Source: an uncultured Bacteroidales bacterium (GTDB lineage: Bacteria; Bacteroidota; Bacteroidia; Bacteroidales; Muribaculaceae). From it: a stretch of 64,000 bases of DNA. The stretch lies in assembly GCA_902776435.1 (NCBI GenBank), contig CACYQB010000004.1, positions 186,001 through 250,000 on the forward strand. Reading direction: 5' to 3'. Below the pieces are notes generated by a model. That model had not been told where the DNA came from. It searched no databases and saw nothing but the letters and a program-made list of their open reading frames with translations. This document shows positions 53,627 through 62,508 of this stretch, piece after piece (the stretch's first letter is position 1; each line of letters begins with the position of its first letter). The position numbers were made by a program, and so were the translations under genes.

Positions 53627-55723
53627 TTAGTTGTTATTGTTGTTTGTGGTCATTTCACCAGTTTCAGGGTCATAGCCAGGCTCGACTTGCTGGTTTTCCT
53701 CTCGGTTGATGTACCTGATGCGGTAGTAGGCCTTGTTGTTGTCGTCCATGTCGCGGTTCATGATCAGATCGATATACATGATTGGCGTTTCTTTGGTACC
53801 GTCGTTTCGATACACTGTCAACGTGCGGCCCGTGTTGCCCACATTGCCAGCGTTGATACCTGCTTCACCTTGAACACTGAGTGCATGTGGTGCCAACCAG
53901 TTGCGATAGTAGTTCACCTGCTCGCTCTCGCTGAGAATAACATAGTCACTCTCGTAGCGCTGCCACTGCAGACCCAAGAAGTCTCTGGTGCCGGGGATAG
54001 TCACGTCATCGGTATTACTCTTGGCAAAGAATGTGTCCTGATTGGTGGCATTTGTGGGGGTGCCGACCACATAGTAGGAAATGTCATAGTAGCTGGGGTC
54101 ACCGACCTCATAATCGTGGTTCCAGGTGGTGTTCGGACCGGTATAGACGGGTACGGTATCGTTCTTGCCCGTCTGCTCATTGTACCTAATCTCATAGAGC
54201 GTATAGGTCTGGGGAATATTCTCGTCATGGGTGATAGCACCGAGGTTGTCAAACCAATCGACTGTTACCGTGTAATAGTCAGGCGCAGTATCTGAAGGTG
54301 CAACGTTGGCATAAAGGTCAATCATGTACATACCTACCGTGGGCTGATGGTCATAGGTGCGATATCCAGTTTCACTGCGATCATCGGGGATGTAGAGTAC
54401 AAGACTGTTGACGAAATTGTGAGTGGTACCGTCCTTACCAGACATCGAGAAGTAGTGTTCCCTGTAAGATACACTTTCACAGTCATGTTGGATACCATAG
54501 GTTGCGCCCTGCTTCATCTTCTCATAGAAGTCTTTAATTTCAGCGCCCTGATCCAGTGCCGTGGGACTGAACTCCTCATACATCTCGTAGAAAGGAGCGT
54601 GAGCATCCCATTGTGCCGTCTTACCCTTGCCAATGAAGAAGAAGCGGTTTAATGTACCAGTATATGCGAATACAGTACCGGCATTGGAAGTGCCTTGACC
54701 CACGCGCAGACCGTCGGTCAGCAACTCGATGGATTCATACTTGGAGAAGCAGTTATCAATCAGGTCTTGGCTAGTCGAAGTGGTAGCAGGGAAATCAGTA
54801 GCGTCATCTTTCACCTTGACAAGCATCACCGTGTAGCCGTTGTAATCAGGGGGAGTGCTGGTGCCAACGTTAGGAAATCCGGTAGTGTTGGCCCAGTTTC
54901 CCCAAGATGTTGTCAATGTGGCCATAGCACCATTGATGCTAACTGTACCACCACCGTTGTTTGTCGTACGTGAAACCACAGTGATTTTGATACTGCTATG
55001 GCCTTGTAAGTAGGCGCCATCAATGGTGATGGTGCCGCCACCATCAAGATAGCAGCCATAGACGCCAGATGAAATGCGTCCTTTCTGAATCGTTTTGCTC
55101 GGATTCATCCAGGCAGGTATCGTTCCAAGAGTACTACTTGATGTGCTGGTGCTCCAAGTCTGAATTGTTTCATTGGTTGTGGCGTCACTTACTGTGATTC
55201 CGGAAAAGTAGGCATAAGAATTGTTAAAAATGATGCGGAATTGAGTATAGCCGGTTTGTGTGAGCGCCCAACCATAATCAACAACTGGATAGTCAGTGGC
55301 AGACTGCTCTACTTCGTTATACTGGATACCAGGATACACGGGATTCGTGTAGATTTCCTTCACCATATACATCATCTGGTAAGGATCGGTGGCAGGCGTG
55401 GTGAAGTAAGCCGTCTGGCCTGAACCAGAAGCGGGGTAGGTGTTGTACCACGTGTAGGTCTTGTCGGCCCACCAAGCTCCAGTGCGGACCTCTTCGGCCG
55501 TGATCGTGTTAGGCGTGCGTTGAGGGGCACGTTGAGGAGTACTCATAACACCATTCGCTTCCAATACATAAGGACTGCGATTGGTCTCAGACTCCATCTG
55601 CATGGAATGGCGCAGATTCTCAGTTGCAGTTGAATTAGCCAACTTCTGAGCTGACGCACCGTTTGTCCAGCCTACTGCGAGCAGGAGACTGAACATCATT
55701 GTTAAGAATTTTTTGTTCATCAT
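53627..55723 (-). CDS. A2: secreted N-terminal half of A-B family
   Basis: 698 residues from ATG 55723 (a TTG-initiated extension to 55732 is unlikely). Signal peptide ending near ASAQ. The N-terminal third contains WWADKTYTWYNTYPAS and YQMMYMVKEIYTNPVYPGI, matching the single-chain protein more closely than A1 does (DWYAAKTYTW, NPYQMYDLFRWVY). The conserved second half has APFYEMYEEFSP, SYREHYFSMSGKDGT and HQPTVGMYMIDLYANV. Ends PGYDPETGEMTT plus five Asn. Same operon as B2. The 3' end is nearly identical in DNA to that of A1. Confidence 0.78.
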   Translation of the reverse strand: MMNKKFLTMMFSLLLAVGWTNGASAQKLANSTATENLRHSMQMESETNRSPYVLEANGVMSTPQRAPQRTPNTITAEEVRTGAWWADKTYTWYNTYPASGSGQTAYFTTPATDPYQMMYMVKEIYTNPVYPGIQYNEVEQSATDYPVVDYGWALTQTGYTQFRIIFNNSYAYFSGITVSDATTNETIQTWSTSTSSSTLGTIPAWMNPSKTIQKGRISSGVYGCYLDGGGTITIDGAYLQGHSSIKITVVSRTTNNGGGTVSINGAMATLTTSWGNWANTTGFPNVGTSTPPDYNGYTVMLVKVKDDATDFPATTSTSQDLIDNCFSKYESIELLTDGLRVGQGTSNAGTVFAYTGTLNRFFFIGKGKTAQWDAHAPFYEMYEEFSPTALDQGAEIKDFYEKMKQGATYGIQHDCESVSYREHYFSMSGKDGTTHNFVNSLVLYIPDDRSETGYRTYDHQPTVGMYMIDLYANVAPSDTAPDYYTVTVDWFDNLGAITHDENIPQTYTLYEIRYNEQTGKNDTVPVYTGPNTTWNHDYEVGDPSYYDISYYVVGTPTNATNQDTFFAKSNTDDVTIPGTRDFLGLQWQRYESDYVILSESEQVNYYRNWLAPHALSVQGEAGINAGNVGNTGRTLTVYRNDGTKETPIMYIDLIMNRDMDDNNKAYYRIRYINREENQQVEPGYDPETGEMTTNNNNN

Positions 55724-56414
55724 AATCCACAAATTTTAATATATATTATTAATGTGTATTTGGGTCGCGTCAAGTATTCAAGGGGGCTGGTTTCTAGTCA
55801 AAGGATTTGGCTAATTCATCAGTTGGGGAAGCCTCAGGCACAGTACTATATTCATCAGTTAATCATGATCATACCGAACTTGTCGTTTTCCCTTTTCTCC
55901 CTTAAATGCTGCATATATTTGCTAGGTACACAATTTCAACTTGCAAAAATACTCACAATAATCTCTACAAATGGCCAAATACGTAGTTAAATTTTGTTAA
56001 ATCATGGATAATGTCGGCGGATTATGCGAAATAAACGGAGGGCATCCGCATTGATGCTCGCTGTGCTCGCAGTTTAGAGTTTAGAGTTTAAAGTTTAAGG
56101 GGGCATCCGCATTGATGCTCGCTGTGCTCGCAGTTTAGAGTTTAGAGTTTAGAGTTTAAGTGGGGCATCCGCATTGATGCTCGCTGCGCTCACAGTTTCT
56201 TTATAGGTTTTAGGCTTTAGGGGCCACAGTGCCGCTATGTTTTTAATAGGCCTTGCGGCCGAGAAATTTAAACAAAATTTTTATTTAAATTTCTTGCGAG
56301 CCGTTGCGAGCAATCGTGGGGTGGCTTTAGGTTTTAGGTGGGTACTGGTATCGACGCCCCCCTGCCCCCTCTTATCCAAGAGGGGGAGCTGAGTATCAGC
56401 AGTTTATTTTCGGG
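55724..56414. repeat. A2 leader plus tandem R2, partial R1 and R3
   Basis: 691 non-coding nt. About 220-nt A2 leader with promoter; three R2 units in direct tandem at a period of 61-62 nt (starting 56041, 56102 and 56164, the last truncated); TTTTAGGCTTTAGGGG; inverted partial R1 (56246-56314); R3 (56351-56390). The block 56208-56314 is the inverted counterpart of 43280-43380. Confidence 0.8.
55944..55951 (-). promoter_or_regulatory. -7 box for A2-B2 operon
   Basis: TATTTTTG on the minus strand with TTTG 16 nt upstream; predicted leader about 220 nt. Confidence 0.5.
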
Positions 56415-57410
56415 TTAGTGGGTGGAGCGGGTGAGGAGGCGGATGGCGGTGTCGAGGATGGCGTCGTGGGAGCGGTTGTCGGGGTCCATGTCGATGCGGA
56501 CGTCGGGGGCGACGCCGAACTCGGTGAGCCTTCCCTGGGCATCCATGATGGGGCAGGAGGAGAAGCGTACGCGCCAGCCGTTGGGCAGTTCGCTGGTGAA
56601 GGGGAGTCCGCAGCCGCCACCGGTGGTGTCGCCGACGATGGTGACGTTGTCGAGGGACTTCATGATGGAGACGAAGTTGTTGGTGGCGCTGAAGGAGCCG
56701 CGGCTGGCGAGGACAACGACGGGCTTGAGGTAGTGGATGTGGTTCTTGGTAGGCTCGAAGTAGTAGGGATAGGGCTCGCTCAGGTCGTTGTGGCCCTTGC
56801 CGGTCTTGTGGCAGATGTAGCCCGCGAGGGTCTTCTGGTCGATGAAGCGGGAGACGAGTTTCTCGACGTTGGTCAGCAAGCCGCCGCCGTTGTCGCGCAC
56901 GTCGATGATGAGGCCGTCGGCGGTGGAGAGGTAGCTGAGGATGAGGTCGAGGTTGCCCTCACCGATGTTAGAGGAGAAGGAGCCGTAGTACATGTAGCCG
57001 AAGTTGTCGGGCAGGATCTGGTACTTGATGCCGGAGGCCATCTTGTAGTCGAAGTTGAGGTAATGCTGGTCGATGAGGCGCTCGTCGTAGTTGACGGGCC
57101 ACTGCTCCCAGATCCAGTAACGCGACACGTCGTGGCTGGCGATGAGGTTGGTGTGGCCGTCGCGCAGCTCCTTGAGCATGTCGCCGCAGATGTCGAAGAG
57201 CTCACGGTCGGTCATCTCGTTGGAGACGAGGCGGCGGTAGCGCTGGTGCACCTCGTTCCAGTCCACCTGCTTGTAGTCAAAGAAGCTGTAGTGCTCGTCC
57301 ATGATGGTCCACAGGGCCTCGAAGTTACCCACCTGGTCGCGCTGGAACTCGTCCTGTTCGGCACAACCGCAACACAAAACTACTAAACAATATAATAATA
57401 TCTTCTTCAT
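56415..57410 (-). CDS. S41 family peptidase lipoprotein
   Basis: 331 residues. Signal peptide with lipobox (CCGC). Peptidase family S41 (C-terminal processing peptidase/tricorn-like): FEALWTIMDEHYSFFDYK at the start, LIIDVRDNGGGLLTNVEKL, and the nucleophile block SRGSFSATNNFV (Ser of GSFSA). DTTGGGCGLPF and APDVRIDMDPD follow. No PDZ domain is inserted, as in several Bacteroidota members. Periplasmic or surface; substrate unknown. No -7 box seen in the 110-nt spacer upstream. Confidence 0.88.
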   Translation of the reverse strand: MKKILLYCLVVLCCGCAEQDEFQRDQVGNFEALWTIMDEHYSFFDYKQVDWNEVHQRYRRLVSNEMTDRELFDICGDMLKELRDGHTNLIASHDVSRYWIWEQWPVNYDERLIDQHYLNFDYKMASGIKYQILPDNFGYMYYGSFSSNIGEGNLDLILSYLSTADGLIIDVRDNGGGLLTNVEKLVSRFIDQKTLAGYICHKTGKGHNDLSEPYPYYFEPTKNHIHYLKPVVVLASRGSFSATNNFVSIMKSLDNVTIVGDTTGGGCGLPFTSELPNGWRVRFSSCPIMDAQGRLTEFGVAPDVRIDMDPDNRSHDAILDTAIRLLTRSTH

Positions 57411-57422
57411 CTTCTTTGTCGG

Positions 57423-57465
57423 CGGATTAAACGGATTGAACAGATTGAACGGATTGAACGGATGG
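57423..57465. repeat. Short tandem repeat, 9-10 nt unit
   Basis: Four to five head-to-tail copies of CGGATTGAA(C) just upstream of the S41 gene; related CGGATTAAAC strings flank other repeat clusters. Confidence 0.75.
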
Positions 57466-57473
57466 ATACAGCG

Positions 57474-57531
57474 GGGATGCCCTCTTTAAACTCTAAACTT
57501 TAAACTTTAAGCTGCGAGCGTTAGCGAGCAT
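57474..57531. repeat. Inverted R2 copy overlapping a gene 3' end
   Basis: GGATGCCCTCTTTAAACTCT start and TGCGAGCGTTAGCGAGCATA end. The last bases encode the final Tyr-Ala-Arg codons and the TAA stop (57521-57523) of the DUF3316-like gene. Confidence 0.8.
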
Positions 57532-58279
57532 ACACGCCGAGGACTAGGGCGTGGGAGAAGTCGTGGACGTGGAGGTGGTTGACGGTCCAGTGCTCGAGAC
57601 GCGCTCGGTAGCCGATGCGCAGCGTGGTCTTGCCTAGGTGCAGGTCGGCGCCCAGGTAGTTGGTCATGTCGAAGCGGTTGCCCCACCAGCCCAGGTGGGC
57701 CAGGTTCTTGTGGTTGCCCAAGTAGATCTCGTAATAGCTCTCGTCATACTCGGGGGCGAAGAAGGCGCCCAGGACGGGCAACTGGGCCTGGTAGCGCAGG
57801 GTGATGGGCATGCGGCCTAGGCGGGTGTTCAGCCATGCGCTGCCCGTGACGCCGAGGTTGCTGTGTGCCCTCACCGTGACGGGGTTGTTGCTATTGACCT
57901 CGTCATAGACGATGCCGGCTCTCAACTGTGCCATGGGGCCGGCCGAGAAGTTCAGTTTGGGGGTGAATACGCCCCTCCAGCACCGCTGCATGTTGAAGGA
58001 GAGGTCGCCCATGAGTTTGTGGAGGTCGTTGTTGCCCGCGGGGTTCTCGACATGGTTGTAGTCGGCGCCCACCTGGAGCTGCCACAGCCACTGGCCGGCA
58101 CGCATGCCGCGCATGGCCTCGAAGGACAGGCCCAGATCGAAGCCGTCATAGGTGATGGGCGTCAGGTAACTGTCATGCACCGACGCATAACCTCCGTCGA
58201 CCATAAACATCGACAGCCGCTCCTGCGCTCCTGCCGAAACCGCTAATAACGCTAAAATATATGTCAATATCCTCTTCAT
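57521..58279 (-). CDS. DUF3316-like secreted/outer-membrane protein
   Basis: 252 residues from ATG 58279 (frame open to 58321, but the signal peptide begins MKRILTYILALLAVSAGAQ). The mature part is rich in alternating strands (LWQLQVGADYNHVENPAGNN, LNFSAGPMAQLRAGIVYDEV, ITLRYQAQLPVLGAFFAPEY, YEIYLGNHKNLAHLGWWGNR), compatible with an outer-membrane barrel; resembles Bacteroidota DUF3316 proteins. Function unknown. The stop codon comes from an R2 repeat. 110 nt upstream of the S41 gene; no clear promoter. Confidence 0.65.
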   Translation of the reverse strand: MKRILTYILALLAVSAGAQERLSMFMVDGGYASVHDSYLTPITYDGFDLGLSFEAMRGMRAGQWLWQLQVGADYNHVENPAGNNDLHKLMGDLSFNMQRCWRGVFTPKLNFSAGPMAQLRAGIVYDEVNSNNPVTVRAHSNLGVTGSAWLNTRLGRMPITLRYQAQLPVLGAFFAPEYDESYYEIYLGNHKNLAHLGWWGNRFDMTNYLGADLHLGKTTLRIGYRARLEHWTVNHLHVHDFSHALVLGVYAR

Positions 58280-58466
58280 TAATAAACTACGAATTACTCG
58301 TATTAAACAAATTATTTGCATCCGCGTTCTTATTCAACTACGAATTTCACGAATTGTCTTTACATTCAATAAACTGCGAATTATTCGGTGAACGATTTAG
58401 TTTAATTCGTTAAAATAGAATGCGGATGCCAGAAATTAGCATAATTCGTGTAATTCGTAGTTTAAA
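58280..58466. repeat. ACGAATT-type repeat strings (R5-like)
   Basis: 187 nt between parC and the DUF3316-like gene with ACTACGAATTTCACGAATTG, AACTGCGAATTATTCG, GTTTAATTCGTTAAAAT and CATAATTCGTGTAATTCGTA. These belong to the same string family found at 14.4, 19.8, 43.5 and 50.1 kb. No gene seen. Confidence 0.6.
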
Positions 58467-61217
58467 TTAGTCATCGAAGGGGATGCGCTGCTGGCCGGTG
58501 AAGCTGTCGAGGACTTCGTCCTGGCTGATGCCGTCGGAGGGCGGGGTGTCGTCGGTCGCTTCGTCGGTTTCGGCCACCGTGGGTTCGGCCTCCTCGACGG
58601 GAGCGGGTTCGCGTGGCTCAACCTCGGTGATGGTGGCCACTTCCCAGTTGGTGACGCGGCGTCCCTTGGCCTTGAACGTCTTGACGCCGATAAACTCCTC
58701 GGCATCGATGATGAACGGTTCGCGGAAGGCGTCACCGCCGCCCATCTTCACCTCGAAGCGCGGGCACGGCTCGTCGCTCAAGAGCAGCAGGCGCGACTCG
58801 GGATTGGTGCCGATGATGCTCTGCTTCTTGTTGCTGTCCTCGAGGGTGAAACGCTTGATGTAAGGATGTCCCTGGTCGGCGTCGTCGAGCACAGCGGTCC
58901 ACACCTTGTCCTTGTCAAATTTCTCGATGCGGATGATGCCCTCGTCATAGTGGTTGCTGGCCTCGGTGCTCGTGGTGTAGTACTCGCCGCCCTGCATGAT
59001 GACTAGGATGCGGTCCTCGCCGCCAAACAGGCCCAATGAACGGCCGTGGTTCTCGTAGTTGATGCGCAGGATGTCCGGGTCGAACCACACCTCGCGGTCT
59101 CCCAGGGTGGACTGCCCGGCCTCCTTGAGCGAGATGCGGTGCACCTCGTTCTTGGTGACGATGTTGCCACGGGCCTGCTTGCCCTTGATGGCGAGTTCGG
59201 CGAGATCCACGTCAAATTGCAGGATTTTCAGCCTGAACTTTGGCTTGAGGGTGATGCGCAGCACCTCGGCCTCGCCGTTGGGGTTGGCGGTGAACCAGGT
59301 GATCTTGCTGCCCGGCTTGCCCTGGGTGATGTCATACTCGCGGTCACGGGTGATGCCCGTGACGGCAAAGCGCTTCATGTAGGTGGTGCCGCCCTTGCCG
59401 TCCTGATAGAGGACGTTGTAGATGGTGCGGGTGTCACCCTTCTTGAACACATTGAGGTACAGGATGTTCTTGCCCACGTAGATCTTGTCGGCAACCTTGA
59501 TCACCTTGAACTTGCCATCCTTGTAGAAGATGATGATGTCGTCGATGTCCGAGCAGTTGCAGACAAACTCGTCCTTCTTCAGGCTCGTGCCGATGAAGCC
59601 GTCGGCGCGGTTGATGTAGAGCTTCTGGTTGGCCTCGGCGACCTTGCTGGCGACGATGGTGTCAAACTCGCGGATGATGGTGCGCCTCGGGTACTTGGCG
59701 CCGTACTTGGTCTTCAAGCCCTCGAACCACTCGATGGTGTAGTCCGTCAGGTGGGCCAGCTTGTAGTCGATGTCCTCGACACGCTCCTTGAGGCGCGCGA
59801 TGTTCTCCTCGGCCTTGTCACTGTTGTACTTGATGATGCGCTTCATCGGGATCTCAAGCAGGCGCAGCAGGTCGTCCTGGGTGATTTCGCGGTAGAACTG
59901 GGGCTTGAAGGGCGTCAAGCGCTTGTCGATGTGCTTGAGTGCACGGTCCTGGTCCTTGGCGTTCTCAAACTCCTTGTCCTTGTAGATGCGCTCCTCGATA
60001 AAGATTTTCTCTAACGAGACGTTGTGCAGGGCCTCCATGGTTTCGCCGCGTTGGATCTCGAGTTCCTGGCGCAGGATGTCGCGCGTGCGGTCCACGCTGT
60101 AGCGGAGCACGTCGCTCACGGTGAGGAACTGCGGTTTCTGGTCCTTGATGACACAGCAGTTGGGCCAGATGGAGATTTCACAGTCGGTAAAGGCATAGAG
60201 GGCGTCGATGGCCTTGTCGCTGCTCGTACCCGCCTGGAGCGAGACGATGATCTCGGCATTGGCGCTGGTGTTGTCCTCGACCTTGCGGATTTTTATCTTT
60301 CCGCGCTCGCCGGCCTTGAGGATGGACTCGATGACGGTGCCAGTGGTCTTGCCATAGGGGACATCCTTGACAAGCAAGGTCTTGTTGTCAAGCTTCTCGA
60401 TTTTGGCGCGCACACGGACGTAGCCACCGCGCTCGCCGTCATTGTAGTGGCCCACGTCGATGAAGCCACCCGTCTGGAAGTCAGGGTAGAGGTGGAACTC
60501 CTCGCCGCGCAGGTAATGTACTGCGGCATCGATGACCTCGTTGAAGTTGTGGGGCAGGATTTTGCAGGACAGGCCGACGGCGATGCCTTCGGCGCCCTGG
60601 GTGAGCAGCAATGGGAACTTGGCGGGCAGGGTGAGCGGCTCACGCTTACGGCCATCGTAAGAAAGTCCCCAGTCAGTCACCTTGGCGTTATAAACGGCAT
60701 CCAGGGCAAACTCGCTGAGGCGGGCCTCGATATAACGGCCAGCAGCAGCGCCATCTCCCGTGAGGATGTTACCCCAGTTACCCTGGGTGTCGATGAGCAG
60801 TTCCTTTTGGCCCAGCTGGACGAGCGCGCTGTAGATGGAGGCGTCGCCGTGAGGGTGGTACTGCATGGTCAGACCCACGATGTTGGCCACCTTGTTGAAA
60901 TGGCCGTCATCGGCCTCCTTCATGGCGTGCATGATGCGACGCTGCACGGGCTTGAAGCCGTCCTCGATGTGAGGCACGGCGCGCTCGAGAATCACGTAGG
61001 AGGCATAGTCGAGGAACCAGTTCTCGTACATGCCGCTGAGTTGCAGCTTTTTATCTTTCGGCACCTGGTAGGTGGAATGGGCCTGTGGCTCAGCACCGTC
61101 ACCGTCCTCGTCGGGGGTGATGGCGTTGTCGTCGTTGGCATTGATGTCGTTTTGGGCATCGCCCTCGGCAGGCTCCTGTTGCTCCTTGCCTTCCAGTTCG
61201 TCGTCGTCTTTCTTCAT
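58467..61217 (-). CDS. parC: DNA topoisomerase IV / gyrase subunit A
   Basis: 916 residues. Type IIA topoisomerase A subunit, Bacteroidota ParC type. A 50-residue very acidic N-terminal extension precedes the usual start (LQLSGMYENWFLDYASYVIL). The breakage domain has the QRDR region HPHGDASIYSALVQLGQK and the active-site Tyr in GRYIEARLS. The C-terminal beta-pinwheel is followed by an acidic Pro/Glu tail (about 865-916). Alanine and serine occupy the quinolone-contact positions of the E. coli enzyme (S80, E84), as far as the alignment shows. Partner parE is not in the window. A TAACTTTG box lies 23 nt upstream. Confidence 0.93.
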   Translation of the reverse strand: MKKDDDELEGKEQQEPAEGDAQNDINANDDNAITPDEDGDGAEPQAHSTYQVPKDKKLQLSGMYENWFLDYASYVILERAVPHIEDGFKPVQRRIMHAMKEADDGHFNKVANIVGLTMQYHPHGDASIYSALVQLGQKELLIDTQGNWGNILTGDGAAAGRYIEARLSEFALDAVYNAKVTDWGLSYDGRKREPLTLPAKFPLLLTQGAEGIAVGLSCKILPHNFNEVIDAAVHYLRGEEFHLYPDFQTGGFIDVGHYNDGERGGYVRVRAKIEKLDNKTLLVKDVPYGKTTGTVIESILKAGERGKIKIRKVEDNTSANAEIIVSLQAGTSSDKAIDALYAFTDCEISIWPNCCVIKDQKPQFLTVSDVLRYSVDRTRDILRQELEIQRGETMEALHNVSLEKIFIEERIYKDKEFENAKDQDRALKHIDKRLTPFKPQFYREITQDDLLRLLEIPMKRIIKYNSDKAEENIARLKERVEDIDYKLAHLTDYTIEWFEGLKTKYGAKYPRRTIIREFDTIVASKVAEANQKLYINRADGFIGTSLKKDEFVCNCSDIDDIIIFYKDGKFKVIKVADKIYVGKNILYLNVFKKGDTRTIYNVLYQDGKGGTTYMKRFAVTGITRDREYDITQGKPGSKITWFTANPNGEAEVLRITLKPKFRLKILQFDVDLAELAIKGKQARGNIVTKNEVHRISLKEAGQSTLGDREVWFDPDILRINYENHGRSLGLFGGEDRILVIMQGGEYYTTSTEASNHYDEGIIRIEKFDKDKVWTAVLDDADQGHPYIKRFTLEDSNKKQSIIGTNPESRLLLLSDEPCPRFEVKMGGGDAFREPFIIDAEEFIGVKTFKAKGRRVTNWEVATITEVEPREPAPVEEAEPTVAETDEATDDTPPSDGISQDEVLDSFTGQQRIPFDD

Positions 61218-61240
61218 ATCTAAACAGGTGATTTAACCTG

Positions 61241-61248
61241 CAAAGTTA
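61241..61248 (-). promoter_or_regulatory. -7 box for parC
   Basis: TAACTTTG on the minus strand, leader about 20 nt; lies between the VWA gene stop and parC. Confidence 0.55.
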
Positions 61249-61305
61249 CGAAAAAGTTTTGAGTCCTTGGTCCTTAGTCCTTAGTTTTTAGTTGTCAGCA
61301 GGTTT

Positions 61306-62508
61306 TTAGAGGCCGGTGATGCGGACAACAGGGCCGAGGGGCTTGAGGTTGTCCTCGTTGCCGCCGTTGGCGGTGAGGATCCAAGCGAGGGGCTTGTGGC
61401 GCTTGTCGTCAGGGATTTTGGGGATGGCGGCGTAGCCGTCGGTGAGGAAGACCAGTCCGTCATATTCCTCGTTCTCGTAGTAGAAGTCGATGGCAGGCTG
61501 GAAATTGGTGCCGCCTCGACCGGTGACACGGATGGAGTTGGTGGCCTGCTTGAGCGTGATAGGCTTGTCGGTAGTGATTTTGCTGTCAAACTCGATGACC
61601 TCGATGCGCTCGATGCCCTGCTTGAAGAAGCGGTTGATGACCGCCAGGAACTTGCGGATGTCCTCGTCGGGCACACTGCCACTGACATCGACAGCGACCA
61701 GCAGACGTGTGCTGTAGGCATACTGGCTGCCCATCGCATCAAAGCCGTAGCGGCGGTTGGGCCTCATGCGCGTCAAGTGGCGCTTGGTGCTCAGGATTGA
61801 GGCGCGGAACTGGCTGAGGATGGCACGGAAATTCTGCTTGCTGATGAGGGTGCTCTCGATGAGGGCTTTGAGGTCACCGCCGAGCGAGCCCCACTGGTTG
61901 CAGCGTTGCGCCGTCTCAATCTCGTGGTTGACTTTCTCGCTCATGAGTTCGTCCTCCTCCCACAACGATGCACCGGCGTCGGCTTGCAATAGGCCTTCGG
62001 TCAGGTTGTCGCTCTTGTTACCCCCCTCACCGCCGCCCTGCAGAGGCAAGTCCATGTCGATGGGGATGCCGTCACCGTCGGCATTCTGTTCCATCTGAAC
62101 GATTTCGCCCGCCATGAGCGAGTAGTATTGCTCAAAAGCCTGGTCACGCGGGATGTCGAAGATGTGAGGCGGCTCCAGCCCGATGGTGTCCATGCCGTCG
62201 AGGTGGTCACAGAGGGTGAGGTCGCTCGACAGGCGCATCACGTCGCGACGCGGGTTGTAAGGCTGGCGCTGGTAGGGGTGCTTGAGGATGATGCGCAGCA
62301 CCTCGGCCTTGAGCCTGAGTGCCAACTGGTTGTCATCGAAGTGCTCCAGCCGTTCGGGGTTGTATTCAATCAGCCCCTTGCCGCAGCGCATGTCGCACCC
62401 CATGTTGTCGTTGCGCTTGATGGCATGGGTGCACAGCACGGCAAAGATGAGAGGCTCGGTGAGGAACCAGTCCTGGGAGATAGTCTTTATGCGGTCACCG
62501 ACGGTCAT
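61306..62508 (-). CDS. VWA-like metallopeptidase-domain protein (DUF2201)
   Basis: 400 residues from ATG 62508, overlapping the ATPase stop by 4 nt; the open frame to 62553 is not needed. N-terminal putative metallopeptidase-like domain of DUF2201 (CTHAIKRNDNMGCDMRCGKG, then ILKHPYQRQPYNPRRD) and C-terminal von Willebrand A domain with MIDAS motif VAVDVSGSVPD. A Gly/acidic linker lies around 150-180. Such proteins pair with MoxR AAA ATPases as chaperone or metal-insertion modules; the target here is unknown. Confidence 0.87.
   Translation of the reverse strand: MTVGDRIKTISQDWFLTEPLIFAVLCTHAIKRNDNMGCDMRCGKGLIEYNPERLEHFDDNQLALRLKAEVLRIILKHPYQRQPYNPRRDVMRLSSDLTLCDHLDGMDTIGLEPPHIFDIPRDQAFEQYYSLMAGEIVQMEQNADGDGIPIDMDLPLQGGGEGGNKSDNLTEGLLQADAGASLWEEDELMSEKVNHEIETAQRCNQWGSLGGDLKALIESTLISKQNFRAILSQFRASILSTKRHLTRMRPNRRYGFDAMGSQYAYSTRLLVAVDVSGSVPDEDIRKFLAVINRFFKQGIERIEVIEFDSKITTDKPITLKQATNSIRVTGRGGTNFQPAIDFYYENEEYDGLVFLTDGYAAIPKIPDDKRHKPLAWILTANGGNEDNLKPLGPVVRITGL

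Noticed and set aside
56041..56207. Possible CRISPR array
   Set aside because: The 61-62 nt units are repeats throughout with no unique spacers, and no cas gene is present.
61518..62508. Magnesium chelatase or CoxE assignment for the VWA protein
   Set aside because: The N-terminal part matches the DUF2201 type rather than ChlD or CoxE, and no chelatase or CO-dehydrogenase genes are nearby.
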